From DAOTEJ01 sp035454085 (lineage in GTDB: Bacteria > Pseudomonadota > Gammaproteobacteria > Burkholderiales > Burkholderiaceae_F), in contig DAOTEJ010000032.1 in the NCBI GenBank assembly GCA_035454085.1, positions 1 to 25,440 on the forward strand: 25,440 nt of DNA, given 5' to 3'. Of this stretch, positions 1 to 8,337 are shown one piece after another. Each line of letters begins with the position of its first letter. Position 1 is the stretch's first letter. Both the position numbers and the translations under genes were made by a program. The notes beneath the pieces are model-generated. The model saw nothing but the letters and a program-made list of their open reading frames with translations, was not told the DNA's origin and did not search any database.

Positions 1-136
1 GGGCAAACCGGGTTAGTCCGGGCAGGCCCGGGCGGCGGGTGCGATCGGGCCGGGACGGTGCCGCGCACGGGAAAGCACCTCCACGGCCACCCCGCAACCA
101 GCCTGACCGGGCCGCCGGTGGCGCGCCCCGGAGGGG

Positions 137-155
137 GAAGCGCCGCAGGCGCTTC
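137..155 (-). terminator. Hairpin just after rho (possible 3' end structure)
   Basis: A perfect 8-bp stem (GAAGCGCC paired with GGCGCTTC, 3-nt loop) lies 8 bp beyond the rho stop codon. On the rho strand a run of C, not T, follows it, so it is not a classical intrinsic terminator. It may instead stabilise the 3' end. The rest of 1-136 is GC-rich and no gene was recognised there. Confidence 0.4.
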
Positions 156-165
156 GGGGGGCCTA

Positions 166-1428
166 CTAACCCCCCCGACGCATCATGTCGAAGAATTCAG
201 CGTTGGTCTTGGTCGCCTTCATCTTGTCGAGCAGGAACTCCATGGCCTCGATCTCGTCCATGCCGTAGAGCAGCTTGCGCAGGATCCACACCTTCTGGAG
301 GATGGCCGGCTCGAGCAGCAGTTCTTCCTTGCGGGTGCCAGAGCGGTTGACGTTGAGCGCGGGGTAGACGCGCTTCTCGGCCAGGCGGCGCTCCATGTGG
401 ATTTCCATGTTGCCGGTGCCCTTGAACTCCTCGTAGATCACGTCGTCCATGCGGCTGCCGGTGTCGATCAGCGCGGTGGCGATGATGGTCAGCGAGCCGC
501 CTTCCTCGATGTTGCGCGCCGCGCCGAAGAAGCGCTTGGGCCGCTGCAAGGCGTTGGCGTCGACGCCGCCGGTGAGCACCTTGCCGGAGGTGGGCACCAC
601 CGTGTTGTAGGCGCGCGCCAGGCGGGTGATCGAGTCGAGCAGGATCACCACGTCCTTCTTGCTCTCGGCCAGGCGCTTGGCTTTTTCGATGACCATCTCG
701 GCCACCTGCACGTGGCGCACGGCGGGCTCGTCGAAGGTCGAGGCCACCACCTCGCCGCGCACCGAGCGCTGCATCTCGGTCACTTCCTCGGGGCGCTCGT
801 CGATCAGCAGCACGATCAGCACCACGTCGGGATGGTTGGCCGCGATCGCGTGCGCGATGTGCTGCATCAGCACCGTCTTGCCGCTCTTGGGGCTGGCCAC
901 CAGCAGGCCGCGCTGGCCCTTGCCGATGGGGGCGATGATGTCGATCAGCCGTCCGGTGATGTTCTCCTCGCCCTTCATCTCGCGCTCGAGCTTGAGCGGC
1001 TGGTTGGGGAAGAGCGGGGTCAGGTTCTCGAACAGGATGCGGTGCTTGAGGGTCTCGGGCAGCACGCCGTTGACCTTGTCGACCTTGACCAGCGCGAAGT
1101 AGCGCTCGCCGTCCTTGGGCACGCGTACCTCGCCCTCGATCGAGTCGCCGGTGTGCAGGTTGAAGCGCCGGATCTGCGAGGGCGAGATGTAGATGTCGTC
1201 GGTGTTCGCCAGATACGAGGTGTCGGGCGAGCGCAGGAAGCCGAAGCCGTCGGGCAGCACCTCGAGCGTGCCGTCGCCGAAGATCTGCTCGCCGGTCTTC
1301 GCCTTCTTCTTGAGGATGGCGAACATCAGCTCCTGCTTGCGCATCCGGTTGGCGTTGTCGACCTCGAGGCTCTGGGCGAGCTCGAGCAATTGCGACACGT
1401 GCTGGGCTTTGAGGTCGGAGAGGTGCAT
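166..1428 (-). CDS. rho: Transcription termination factor Rho
   Basis: Rho is a hexameric RNA-dependent ATPase/translocase that ends transcription at C-rich, unstructured sites. The 420-residue product matches the usual length (E. coli 419). An N-terminal helical Rho_N domain (about 1-45) is followed by a cold-shock-like RNA-binding domain with the RNP1 motif DGFGFLR (60-66). The RecA-type ATPase domain has Walker A SPKSGKT (179-185, Lys184) and Walker B VILLD (261-265). The Q-loop/R-loop region (VLTGGVDANALQ, RPKRFFGAAR) is intact. The frame ends in two consecutive TAG codons (168-166 and 165-163). The gene lies 92 bp downstream of trxA on the same strand, an arrangement familiar in proteobacteria. 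Identification is very secure; the start is the ATG giving the family-typical MHLSDLK. Confidence 0.98.
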   Translation of the reverse strand: MHLSDLKAQHVSQLLELAQSLEVDNANRMRKQELMFAILKKKAKTGEQIFGDGTLEVLPDGFGFLRSPDTSYLANTDDIYISPSQIRRFNLHTGDSIEGEVRVPKDGERYFALVKVDKVNGVLPETLKHRILFENLTPLFPNQPLKLEREMKGEENITGRLIDIIAPIGKGQRGLLVASPKSGKTVLMQHIAHAIAANHPDVVLIVLLIDERPEEVTEMQRSVRGEVVASTFDEPAVRHVQVAEMVIEKAKRLAESKKDVVILLDSITRLARAYNTVVPTSGKVLTGGVDANALQRPKRFFGAARNIEEGGSLTIIATALIDTGSRMDDVIYEEFKGTGNMEIHMERRLAEKRVYPALNVNRSGTRKEELLLEPAILQKVWILRKLLYGMDEIEAMEFLLDKMKATKTNAEFFDMMRRGG

Positions 1429-1484
1429 GGCGGTGGGGAGCGTGGGGCGCGCTTGACTTGCTGGACGCCCGCGGGGGAGGGCGC

Positions 1485-1503
1485 CCGGGCCGCGAAGGCC
1501 CGG
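1485..1503 (-). other. Hairpin in the trxA-rho intergenic spacer
   Basis: CCGGGCC (1485-1491) and GGCCCGG (1497-1503) form a perfect 7-bp stem with a 5-nt loop, between the trxA stop and the rho start on their shared strand. A 12-bp palindrome, GATCAGCTGATC (1511-1522), overlaps the trxA stop codon. No T-run follows, so read-through from trxA into rho remains possible. Rho is autoregulated by attenuation in its leader in E. coli; this could be an equivalent structure, which is inference only. Confidence 0.35.
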
Positions 1504-1520
1504 ACGGGAAGATCAGCTGA

Positions 1521-1847
1521 TCAGAGGTTGCTGTCGATGAAGGCGGTGAGCTGCGACTTGGAGAGCGCGCCCACCTTGGTGCCGACCACCTCGCCGCCCT
1601 TGAACAGCATCAGGGTGGGGATGCCGCGGATGCCGTACTTGGCGGGCGTGGCCTGGTTCTCGTCGACGTTGACCTTGGCCACCGTGAGCTTGCCGGCGTA
1701 GCCCTCGGCCACCTCGTCGAGGATGGGCGCGATCATGCGGCACGGGCCGCACCACTCGGCCCAGTAGTCGACCAGCACGATGCCCTCGGCCTTGAGAACA
1801 TCCTGCTCGAACGAATCGTCGCTCACGTACTTGATGTGGCTGCTCAT
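1521..1847 (-). CDS. trxA: Thioredoxin 1 (TrxA)
   Basis: Small cytoplasmic dithiol-disulfide oxidoreductase that reduces target proteins such as ribonucleotide reductase and is recycled by thioredoxin reductase. The 108-residue length is standard. The active site WCGPC (Cys33, Cys36) sits at the expected place after a buried Asp27 in the VDYWAEWCGPC context. The conserved cis-proline is Pro77 (GIPTLMLF). No signal peptide is present, which separates it from periplasmic thioredoxin-like proteins. An AAGGA ribosome-binding site lies a few bases before the ATG on the minus strand. It is the first gene of a trxA-rho pair and is divergent from the AddB-like gene. Family assignment is secure. Confidence 0.97.
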   Translation of the reverse strand: MSSHIKYVSDDSFEQDVLKAEGIVLVDYWAEWCGPCRMIAPILDEVAEGYAGKLTVAKVNVDENQATPAKYGIRGIPTLMLFKGGEVVGTKVGALSKSQLTAFIDSNL

Positions 1848-1977
1848 CTGGATCCTTCCGGAAGGCGCGGGGCGCCAGAGTGTGTCAGGGGGGAAGTCAG
1901 GGGCTGGAGAGCCAGGAGGCGGACCTCGGGGCTGGGCAGGCGCGCAACCGAAGGGTCGGCCTGCAGGAAGTACTGCG

Positions 1978-1983
1978 ATGGTA
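1978..1983 (-). promoter_or_regulatory. Possible -10 element for trxA
   Basis: On the minus strand the hexamer TACCAT lies about 130 nt before the trxA start, in the 236-bp divergent region 1848-2083. No convincing -35 box is visible. This is a weak candidate. Apart from this and the plus-strand -10 at 2071-2076, nothing else was recognised in the region. Confidence 0.25.
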
Positions 1984-2070
1984 GCACTTCGAGGGCGCCT
2001 GGCCAGCCCATGGCAGACCCTGGCGGGCGCGAGCCTTGCGCCAGGCTCATCCGGTGAACCCGGGGGTTCC

Positions 2071-2076
2071 TAGAAT
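2071..2076 (+). promoter_or_regulatory. -10 element TAGAAT placed for a leaderless addB-like mRNA
   Basis: TAGAAT (4 of 6 matches to TATAAT) ends 7 nt before the ATG at 2084. A sigma70-type start 7 nt past the -10 falls on the A of that ATG. No Shine-Dalgarno sequence precedes the ATG, consistent with leaderless translation. No -35 box is recognisable. The same decamer, TAGAATCGGC, recurs at 8839-8848 before dnaX. Confidence 0.5.
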
Positions 2077-2083
2077 CGGCCGC

Positions 2084-4765
2084 ATGAACAACCTGCTGGA
2101 GCGCCTGCCGGCGCTGAACGAGCCCGCCCTGTGCGCCGCTGCGGCCTCGGGCGCCGCAGTGCTGAGCGCCAGCCGTCGCCTGGCGCGGCACCTCAAGCAG
2201 TCGCACGACGCCGCCCAGCGCGCCCAGGGCCGAGCGGCGTGGCCTGCTGCCGACATCCTGCCGCTGGGCGCCTGGCTACGCCGCGCCTTCGGCGAGGCGG
2301 GCGACGCCGGCGGCGGCGTGCTGATCGGAGCACTGGCCGAGCAGGTCGCGTGGGAGCGCGTGCTCGCCGCCGATGAAGCGCTCGCCGGGCGCACTAGCAA
2401 CTTGCGGGCGATGGCGCGCTCGGCCGGCGCGTCCTGGTCGCTGGCCCAGTCCTGGGCGCTGGGCGGGCGGCTCGGGCGCGAAGCGGTGAGCGACGACCAG
2501 GCGGCCTTTGCGCGCTGGGCGCAGGCCTTCGAGCGCGCGCTGCTCAAGCGCGGGACGATTGCCGAGGCGCAATTACCGGGGCGCGTCGCGGCGGCGCTGC
2601 GCCGCGGGGCGCTGGCAGCGCCTGCGCGCGTGGTGCTGGCCGGCTTCGACCTGCTCGAGCCGGCGCTAGCCGACCTGCTCGAGGTGCTCGAGTCCCGCGG
2701 CACGGTCCTCGAACGGCTGGCGCCCGCCACGCTCGCAGGCACGCCGCGGCTCGTCGCACTGCACGACGCGCAGGCCGAGTGGCAGGCCGCCGCGCGCTGG
2801 GCGCGCGCCCGGCTCGAGGCAGCGCCCGGCGCGCGCATCGCCGTGGTCGTGCCCGATCTGGCTTCCTGCCATGTGGCCCTGCGCCAGGTGTTTGCACGCC
2901 TGCTGCCCGAGGCGGCCGAAGGCAGCGTGTTCAACGTCTCGGCGGCCGCGCCGCTGGCGGCCACGCCGCTGGCCGACACGGTGCTCGCCGTGCTCGAACT
3001 CGCCGCCGGCCCGCTGGAACTGGAGCGCGCCAGCGCGCTGCTGCTCTCGCCCTGGCTGGGCGAGGCCTCGCAGGAGTCCGCCGCGCGGGCCCTGCTCGAT
3101 GCCCGCCTGCGGCGCGAGGGCGAGCCGCGTCTGACGCCGACCGCGCTGCGCCGCGCGGCGACGCAGGCCCGGTGCCCCCACCTGGCGCGGCGACTGGGCG
3201 CCGTGCTCGACTGGCAGTCCACGCACCTGGGGCGCCGACGCGAGCCTTCGGCCTGGGCCGAGCCCGTGTTCGCTCTGCTCGCCCACGCCGGGCTGCCGGG
3301 CGAGGCGCCGCTCGCCTCGGCCGCGTGGCAGGCCTGGGAGCGGCTGCGCGAGCTCATTGCCCAGACCGCCACGCTCGACGGTTGGACGCCTCGCCTGGCG
3401 TTCGCCGAGTGGCGCGGCCACTACGCCGGCTTGCTCGCCGACACCGACTTCCAGCCTGAGGGCAGCGCCGCACCGGTGCAAGTGCTGGGCACGCTCGAGG
3501 CGGTGCCGCTGACCTTCGATCACCTTTGGGTGTGCGGCCTGAGCGAGGCGCAGTGGCCGGGCCCGACGCGCCCCGATCCCTGGCTGCCGATCAGCGCGCA
3601 GCGCGCCGCCGGGGTGCCCGGCGCCACGCCCGAATCTCAGCTGGCGATGGCGCAGCGCCTGCTGGCGCGGCTTTCCGCGGCAGCGCCCGAGATCGTCTAC
3701 TCGCGCCCCTGCCGCGAGGGCGACCAGGAACTCGCGCCCAGCGCACTGGTGGCCGCAGTGCCGCGAATTGCACTGACCGACCTGGGGCTGGACGCGTCGA
3801 GCACTGCGGCGCAAGTGCTCGCGCAGGCCGCGCCGGGGCTCGAAGCGCAAGTCGATGTGCAGGCGCCGCCTCTGGCGGCCAGCGTGCTGCCGGGAGGGTC
3901 GGGCGCGCTGGCCGATCAGGCGGCCTGCCCGTTCCGCGCCTTTGCGCGGCATCGCCTGGGCGCTCGCGCGCTCGAAGCAGCCCAGGACGGGCTCGACGAC
4001 CGCGCGCGCGGCAGTCTGGTGCACGAGACCGCCGCCCTGGTCTGGCGCGAACTCCAGGGCTCGCGCGGACTGGCGGCGCACGACGAGGCCGCGCTCGAGC
4101 GCCTGTGCGCAAGCGCGGCCGCCCAGGCCGTGGCCCATCTGCGGCGCGAGCGGGAACTGTCGGACGCCTACGCGCTGCTCGAGCAGCAGCGCCTGGCCCG
4201 GCTCTTCGTGCGCTGGCTGGCGGTGGAGCGCGAGCGTGGCGCCGCCTTCACGGTGGAGCGCCTGGAGCAGGGCGCCGACTACGAACTGGCGGGGCGCTCC
4301 CTGCGCCTGCGCCCCGACCGCATCGATCGGCTCGAGGATGGCCGCCTCGTGGTGCTCGACTACAAGACCGGCCGCGACGCGAGCACGCGCTGGCATGGCG
4401 AGCGGCCCGAGGCGCCGCAGTTGCCGCTTTACGCGGTGCTTGCCGGCGAGCCGGTCGCAGCCCTGGCCTACGCGCAGATTCGCGCCGACGCAGTGCGGTT
4501 CGTGGGGGCCGCCAGCGATGAGGGCCTGCTCACCGGGCTCGGCGCCTGGAGCGAACGCGAGGCGCAGGCTCACGGCGCGTGGGCCGAACTGCCGGCACGC
4601 TGGCGCGCCGCCTGCGAGGCGCTGGTGCAGGCCTTTGCGGCGGGTGAGGCCGCGGTCGATCCCAAGCGGCCGGGCCGGACCTGCGAGCACTGCGACCTGC
4701 GCCTGCTGTGCCGCATCGATCAGCGCGTCGCGCTTGCCGAGGAAGAAGATCATGAGCTCGAGTGA
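2084..4765 (+). CDS. AddB-like PD-(D/E)XK nuclease, helicase-nuclease subunit
   Basis: The 893-residue product resembles the 'probable DNA repair protein' family of about 900 residues related to AddB, which partners an AddA-type helicase in resecting double-strand ends for RecA. The C-terminal nuclease domain shows GSLVHETAALVW and the catalytic LDYKTG (Asp759, Lys761). Four cysteines are placed as in AddB iron-sulfur nucleases: Cys615 (QAACPFRAF), then Cys867-x2-Cys870-x5-Cys876. No P-loop GxxGxGKT is visible near the N-terminus (the region reads SGAAVLSASRRLARHL), so this subunit probably does not hydrolyse ATP. The start at 2084 is chosen because the -10 hexamer at 2071-2076 places the mRNA 5' end there; a longer frame from 2036 would begin upstream of that promoter. 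It overlaps the next gene by 14 bp. The family is clear, the exact biochemical class (AddB versus a divergent group) less so. Confidence 0.88.
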   Translation: MNNLLERLPALNEPALCAAAASGAAVLSASRRLARHLKQSHDAAQRAQGRAAWPAADILPLGAWLRRAFGEAGDAGGGVLIGALAEQVAWERVLAADEALAGRTSNLRAMARSAGASWSLAQSWALGGRLGREAVSDDQAAFARWAQAFERALLKRGTIAEAQLPGRVAAALRRGALAAPARVVLAGFDLLEPALADLLEVLESRGTVLERLAPATLAGTPRLVALHDAQAEWQAAARWARARLEAAPGARIAVVVPDLASCHVALRQVFARLLPEAAEGSVFNVSAAAPLAATPLADTVLAVLELAAGPLELERASALLLSPWLGEASQESAARALLDARLRREGEPRLTPTALRRAATQARCPHLARRLGAVLDWQSTHLGRRREPSAWAEPVFALLAHAGLPGEAPLASAAWQAWERLRELIAQTATLDGWTPRLAFAEWRGHYAGLLADTDFQPEGSAAPVQVLGTLEAVPLTFDHLWVCGLSEAQWPGPTRPDPWLPISAQRAAGVPGATPESQLAMAQRLLARLSAAAPEIVYSRPCREGDQELAPSALVAAVPRIALTDLGLDASSTAAQVLAQAAPGLEAQVDVQAPPLAASVLPGGSGALADQAACPFRAFARHRLGARALEAAQDGLDDRARGSLVHETAALVWRELQGSRGLAAHDEAALERLCASAAAQAVAHLRRERELSDAYALLEQQRLARLFVRWLAVERERGAAFTVERLEQGADYELAGRSLRLRPDRIDRLEDGRLVVLDYKTGRDASTRWHGERPEAPQLPLYAVLAGEPVAALAYAQIRADAVRFVGAASDEGLLTGLGAWSEREAQAHGAWAELPARWRAACEALVQAFAAGEAAVDPKRPGRTCEHCDLRLLCRIDQRVALAEEEDHELE

Positions 4766-7700
4766 CGCCGTCGCGCGCGCCGCCGCGCTCGATCCTCAGG
4801 CCTCGTTCATCGTCCAGGCGCCGGCGGGATCGGGCAAGACTTCGCTGCTCGTGCAGCGCCTGCTGACCTTGCTGGCGCGCGTCGACGAGCCCGAGCAGAT
4901 CGTGGCCATCACCTTCACGCGCAAGGCCGCGGCCGAGATGCGCGTGCGCCTGCTCGAGGCGCTCGGCCAGGCGCACGAGCCCGAACCTGCCAGCGAGCAC
5001 GAGCGCCTGACCCGGCGCCTGGCGCAGGCCGTGCTCGCGCGCGACGCCGAGCGCGGCTGGAACCTCGTGCTCAACAGCGGCCGGCTGCGTCTGCAGACTT
5101 TCGACGCCCTGTGCGCCTCGCTGGTGCGGCGCATGCCGCTCGCGTCCGGACTGGGCGGCATGCCGCGCGTGGTCGAGCAGCCCCGCGAACTGCACCTCGA
5201 GGCGGCGCGCGCCACCGTGGCCCTGCTCGACGAGGGCACGCCCGAGCACAGCGCCTCGGTGGCCGCGGTGCTCGCGCACCTCGACAATCGGGTGCCGCGC
5301 CTGCAGGAGCTGATCGCCGACATGCTGGCGCAGCGCGACCAGTGGTTGCGCCTGCTGCTGCAGTCCGAGCACGACGAGCGCACCACGCTCGAGGCGGCGC
5401 TGGCAGCGGCCCGGCGCGCGGCGCACGAACGGGTGCGCGAGCTGGCGCCGGCGGATGCGGCTTTCTGGAGCCTGCCGGCGCAGGCGGCACAGCGCCTGGG
5501 TCCGGATGGGGACCACGTGTTGGCAGCCTGCCTAGGCCTTGACGCGCTGCCCGCGCCGCAGGACGAAGCCGCGTGGGCGGCGCTCGCGCACTTCTGGCTG
5601 ACCAACGAGGACGACTGGCGCAAGGCCTTCAACAAGAAGCTGGGCGTGCCGCCCAAGACCGAGGGCGCGAACGCGCAGCAGAAGCAGGAGCACGCGCGCT
5701 TCAAGGAAGAGGTCGTGGAGCAGGCGGCCTCGATGGCCGAGGACGAGGATCTGCGCGCCGCGCTCGGCGCGCTGCGCGGGCTGCCCGCCGCGACCTACAC
5801 CGAGGCGCAGTGGCAGGTGCTGGGCGCGATCGTTGCCGTGCTCAAGCTCGCGGTGGCGCAACTCAGGCTGGTGTTCTCCGCGCGCGGCGAGGCCGACTTC
5901 GCCGAGGTCGCCGCCGCCGCCATTGCCGCCCTCGACGCGGGCGAGGGGCCGACGGATCTTGCCGTGGCGCTCGATGCGCGCCTGACGCACCTGCTGGTCG
6001 ACGAGTTCCAGGACACCTCGCACAGCCAGCACGAGCTGCTGCGCCTGCTCACGCGCGGCTGGCAGGACGGCGACGGACGCACCGTCTTCTTGGTGGGCGA
6101 CCCCATGCAGAGCGTCTACCGCTTCCGCGAGGCCGATGTCGGGCTCTTCCTGCGCACCCGCAGGCATGGCCTGCACGACGACCTGCGCCCGCGCTCACTG
6201 CTGCTGACGCGCAACTTCCGCTCGCAGGCGGGCGTCGTCGAGTGGGTCAACGCTGCTTTCCCGCAGGTGCTCCCGGCCCAGGAGGACTTTGCCGCCGGTG
6301 CCGTGACCTACAGCCCGGCCGAGGCCGCGCACGAGGCCCTGCCCGGTGTCGCGGTCGCCGTGCACGCGCTGACGGGCGGGCCCGAGGACGAGGCCGCGCT
6401 CGTGGTCGAGGCGGTGCGCGCCGCGCGCGCCGAAGATCCCGGCGGCAGCATTGCCGTGCTGGTGCGCGGGCGCAGCCACCTCGCGGCGATCGCGCCGGCC
6501 CTGCGCGCCGCGGGCGAGGCCTGCGCGGCGGTCGAGATCGACCCACTCGCAAGCCGTGCCGTGATCCAGGACCTGCACGCGCTCACCCGGGCCCTGCTGC
6601 ATCCGGCCGATCGCGTCGCCTGGCTCGCGGTGCTGCGCGCGCCCTGGTGCGGGCTTGCGCTGGCCGACCTGGCCGCCCTGGCCGAGGGCACGGTCGCACC
6701 GGTGCCGGCCTTGCTCGACGACGCGGACTGCCTGGCGCGCCTGAGTGCCGAGGGCCGTGAGCGCGCGCTGCGCCTGCGCGCGGCGCTTTGGCCGGTGCAC
6801 GCGCAGGTGCGGCGCGCGCCGCTGCACACGCTGGTCGAGCAGGCGTGGCTGGCGCTGGCCGGCCCCGCCTGCTGCGCATCAGCCGCCGATCTCGCGGACG
6901 CCGAGGCCTGGTTCGGCCTGCTGGCCGAGATCGGGCAGGCGGGCGCCCTGCCGCGCCTGGCCGAACTCGACGAGCGGCTGGCCCAGCTCTATGCGCGACC
7001 CGAGGCCGTGGACGAGCGCGCCGTGCAGCTCATGACCATTCACAAGGCCAAGGGCTTGGAGTTCGACACGGTGATCGTGCCCGGGCTGCAGCGGCGGCCG
7101 CGCGGCAATGCGCGGCGGCTGCTTGCCTGGATGGAGCGCGCCCGGGCCGCGGGCGGGCGTGAACTGCTGCTCGCGCCGCTTGCCGAGGCGGGCGACGAGG
7201 ACGAGCCGATCGGCCGCTACCTCGCTCGCGTGGAGCGCGAGCGCGAGAGGCTCGAGGCCGGGCGCCTGCTCTACGTGGCAGCCACGCGCGCCAAGCGCCG
7301 CCTGCACCTGCTGGGCAGCGCGAGTTTCCGCGCAGACAAGGGCGCAGCGAGCCTAGCCGAGCCGCCTGCGGACAGCTTGCTGGCCCGCCTGTGGCCGGCC
7401 GTGAGCGCGGCGTTTGCTGGGGCGACGCCGCCCGCTCAGGAGCCGGGTGAGGCAAGCGCGCCGACGATCGAGCAGTCCTTGAGGCGCCTGCCGCTGCCCT
7501 GGCGCGCGCCGGCCACGCCGCGCCTGGCGCCGCCGGCGCCGCCCGAGACCGAGTTGGCGCGCCGCGAGTCCATCGAGTTCAGCTGGGCGGGCGAGGCGGC
7601 ACGCCACGTGGGCACCGTGGTGCACGCCTGGCTCGCCCGCTACACCGAGCCCGGCGGGCGCTGGAAGCCCGAAGAACTGCCCCAGGCGGCGAGGCGGATC

Positions 7701-8138
7701 GAGCGCGAGCTGGCGCAGGCGGGAGTGCCGGCCGCTGAGCGCCCCGCGGCGGGGGCGCGCGTGCGTGCCGCGCTCGCCGCCGCCTGGGCCGACCAGCGCG
7801 GGCGCTGGCTGCTCGAGGCCACGCGAGAAGCACGCTCCGAGTGGCGCCTGACGGGGCTGGATGCAGGTGAACTGGTGGACGTGTCGCTCGACCGCAGCTT
7901 CGTGGACGAGGCGGGCATCCGCTGGATCGTGGACTACAAGACCGGCAGCCACGAGGGCGGCGGCCGCGAAGCCTTCCTGGACCGAGAACAGGAGCGCTAC
8001 CGCGCGCAACTCGAGCGCTACGCGCGCCTGGTCGCCGCGCTCGAGCCCGGCCGCACCATCCGTCTGGGCTTGTATTTCCCCTTGATGCAGGCTTGGCGCG
8101 AGTGGGCGCCGGGCGGGCAGGGCGGGGTGCTGAGGTAG
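4752..8138 (+). CDS. AddA-like UvrD/Rep helicase with C-terminal nuclease
   Basis: The 1128-residue product is a superfamily 1A helicase-nuclease, expected to unwind and cut DNA ends with its AddB-like partner. Walker A is APAGSGKTS (23-31), motif Ia ITFTRKAAAEM (53-63). Later come motif II LLVDEFQDTS, motif III VFLVGDPMQSVYRFREADVGLF, motif V MTIHKAKGLEFDTVIVPG and motif VI LLYVAATRAKRRLHL. The C-terminal PD-(D/E)XK domain shows GTVVHAWLARY and IVDYKTG (Asp1061, Lys1063). All helicase motifs look intact. The ATG at 4752 lies inside the end of the AddB-like gene, with a GAGGA ribosome-binding site at 4739-4743, so translation is probably coupled. Its TAG stop forms the start of the -10-like hexamer of the following 4.5S RNA gene. 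RecB-type helicase is the alternative, but there is no recC or recD here. Confidence 0.9.
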   Translation: MSSSDAVARAAALDPQASFIVQAPAGSGKTSLLVQRLLTLLARVDEPEQIVAITFTRKAAAEMRVRLLEALGQAHEPEPASEHERLTRRLAQAVLARDAERGWNLVLNSGRLRLQTFDALCASLVRRMPLASGLGGMPRVVEQPRELHLEAARATVALLDEGTPEHSASVAAVLAHLDNRVPRLQELIADMLAQRDQWLRLLLQSEHDERTTLEAALAAARRAAHERVRELAPADAAFWSLPAQAAQRLGPDGDHVLAACLGLDALPAPQDEAAWAALAHFWLTNEDDWRKAFNKKLGVPPKTEGANAQQKQEHARFKEEVVEQAASMAEDEDLRAALGALRGLPAATYTEAQWQVLGAIVAVLKLAVAQLRLVFSARGEADFAEVAAAAIAALDAGEGPTDLAVALDARLTHLLVDEFQDTSHSQHELLRLLTRGWQDGDGRTVFLVGDPMQSVYRFREADVGLFLRTRRHGLHDDLRPRSLLLTRNFRSQAGVVEWVNAAFPQVLPAQEDFAAGAVTYSPAEAAHEALPGVAVAVHALTGGPEDEAALVVEAVRAARAEDPGGSIAVLVRGRSHLAAIAPALRAAGEACAAVEIDPLASRAVIQDLHALTRALLHPADRVAWLAVLRAPWCGLALADLAALAEGTVAPVPALLDDADCLARLSAEGRERALRLRAALWPVHAQVRRAPLHTLVEQAWLALAGPACCASAADLADAEAWFGLLAEIGQAGALPRLAELDERLAQLYARPEAVDERAVQLMTIHKAKGLEFDTVIVPGLQRRPRGNARRLLAWMERARAAGGRELLLAPLAEAGDEDEPIGRYLARVERERERLEAGRLLYVAATRAKRRLHLLGSASFRADKGAASLAEPPADSLLARLWPAVSAAFAGATPPAQEPGEASAPTIEQSLRRLPLPWRAPATPRLAPPAPPETELARRESIEFSWAGEAARHVGTVVHAWLARYTEPGGRWKPEELPQAARRIERELAQAGVPAAERPAAGARVRAALAAAWADQRGRWLLEATREARSEWRLTGLDAGELVDVSLDRSFVDEAGIRWIVDYKTGSHEGGGREAFLDREQERYRAQLERYARLVAALEPGRTIRLGLYFPLMQAWREWAPGGQGGVLR

Positions 8139-8141
8139 ACT
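8136..8141 (+). promoter_or_regulatory. -10 element TAGACT of the 4.5S RNA gene
   Basis: TAGACT begins with the TAG stop codon of the helicase gene and lies 5 nt before the estimated 5' end of the SRP RNA. It matches TATAAT at 4 of 6 positions. No clear -35 box was found 15-19 bp upstream. Confidence 0.45.
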
Positions 8142-8146
8142 GCGCA

Positions 8147-8248
8147 GCGGGCGGGCCCCCTCGCATGCGGGAGCCGTGAACCTGGTCAGGTCGGGAACGA
8201 AGCAGCCACAGCGGAGTTCCTGCAGTGCCGAGGACAAGGCTCGCCTCC
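8147..8248 (+). ncRNA. ffs: 4.5S RNA, bacterial small signal recognition particle RNA
   Basis: This is the RNA of the signal recognition particle, which binds Ffh and targets nascent membrane proteins to FtsY. The hallmark core GGTCAGGT...GAAGCAGCC is present at about 8183-8208, with a GGAA tetraloop. The outer stem is visible: GGCGGGCC (8150-8157) pairs with GGCTCGCC (8238-8245), including one G-U pair. The tetraloop-closing pair is G-C (CGGGAACG) instead of the E. coli C-G (CCGGAAGG), a compensated change that supports a functional hairpin. Exact ends are estimated from the outer stem. Location after an addAB-type pair and before dnaX agrees with ffs near dnaX in many bacteria. Confidence 0.95.
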
Positions 8249-8263
8249 TTCACCTTGCGTCGT

Positions 8264-8279
8264 CGCCCGCCTTGGGGCG
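8264..8279 (+). terminator. Possible 3' hairpin downstream of the 4.5S RNA
   Basis: CGCCC (8264-8268) and GGGCG (8275-8279) can form a 5-bp stem. A second hairpin follows at 8290-8307 (GTCGGC paired with GCCGAC, 6-nt loop). Neither has a T-run, so a role in ending or processing the SRP RNA is only suggestive. Confidence 0.25.
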
Positions 8280-8337
8280 GCGCGCATCCGTCGGCGCTCG
8301 AGCCGACTCCCCGCCTCAGGACTCTGTGCGCTAGCGC

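Noticed and set aside
1..165. Small gene in the GC-rich segment beyond rho
   Set aside because: Open frames here are short, overlap the opposite end of rho and have no ribosome-binding site or recognisable product; only a 3' hairpin is supported.
58..1701. Long plus-strand open frame opposite rho and trxA
   Set aside because: It is antisense to two certain genes, is rich in His/Leu/Val/Ala/Gly as expected of a GC-rich shadow frame, and shows no family resemblance.
2666..4753. Long minus-strand open frame opposite the AddB-like gene
   Set aside because: It is a composition-driven shadow of the real plus-strand gene, with no motif, ribosome-binding site or conserved segment. The same applies to minus-strand frames at 8911-10731 and 14597-15961.
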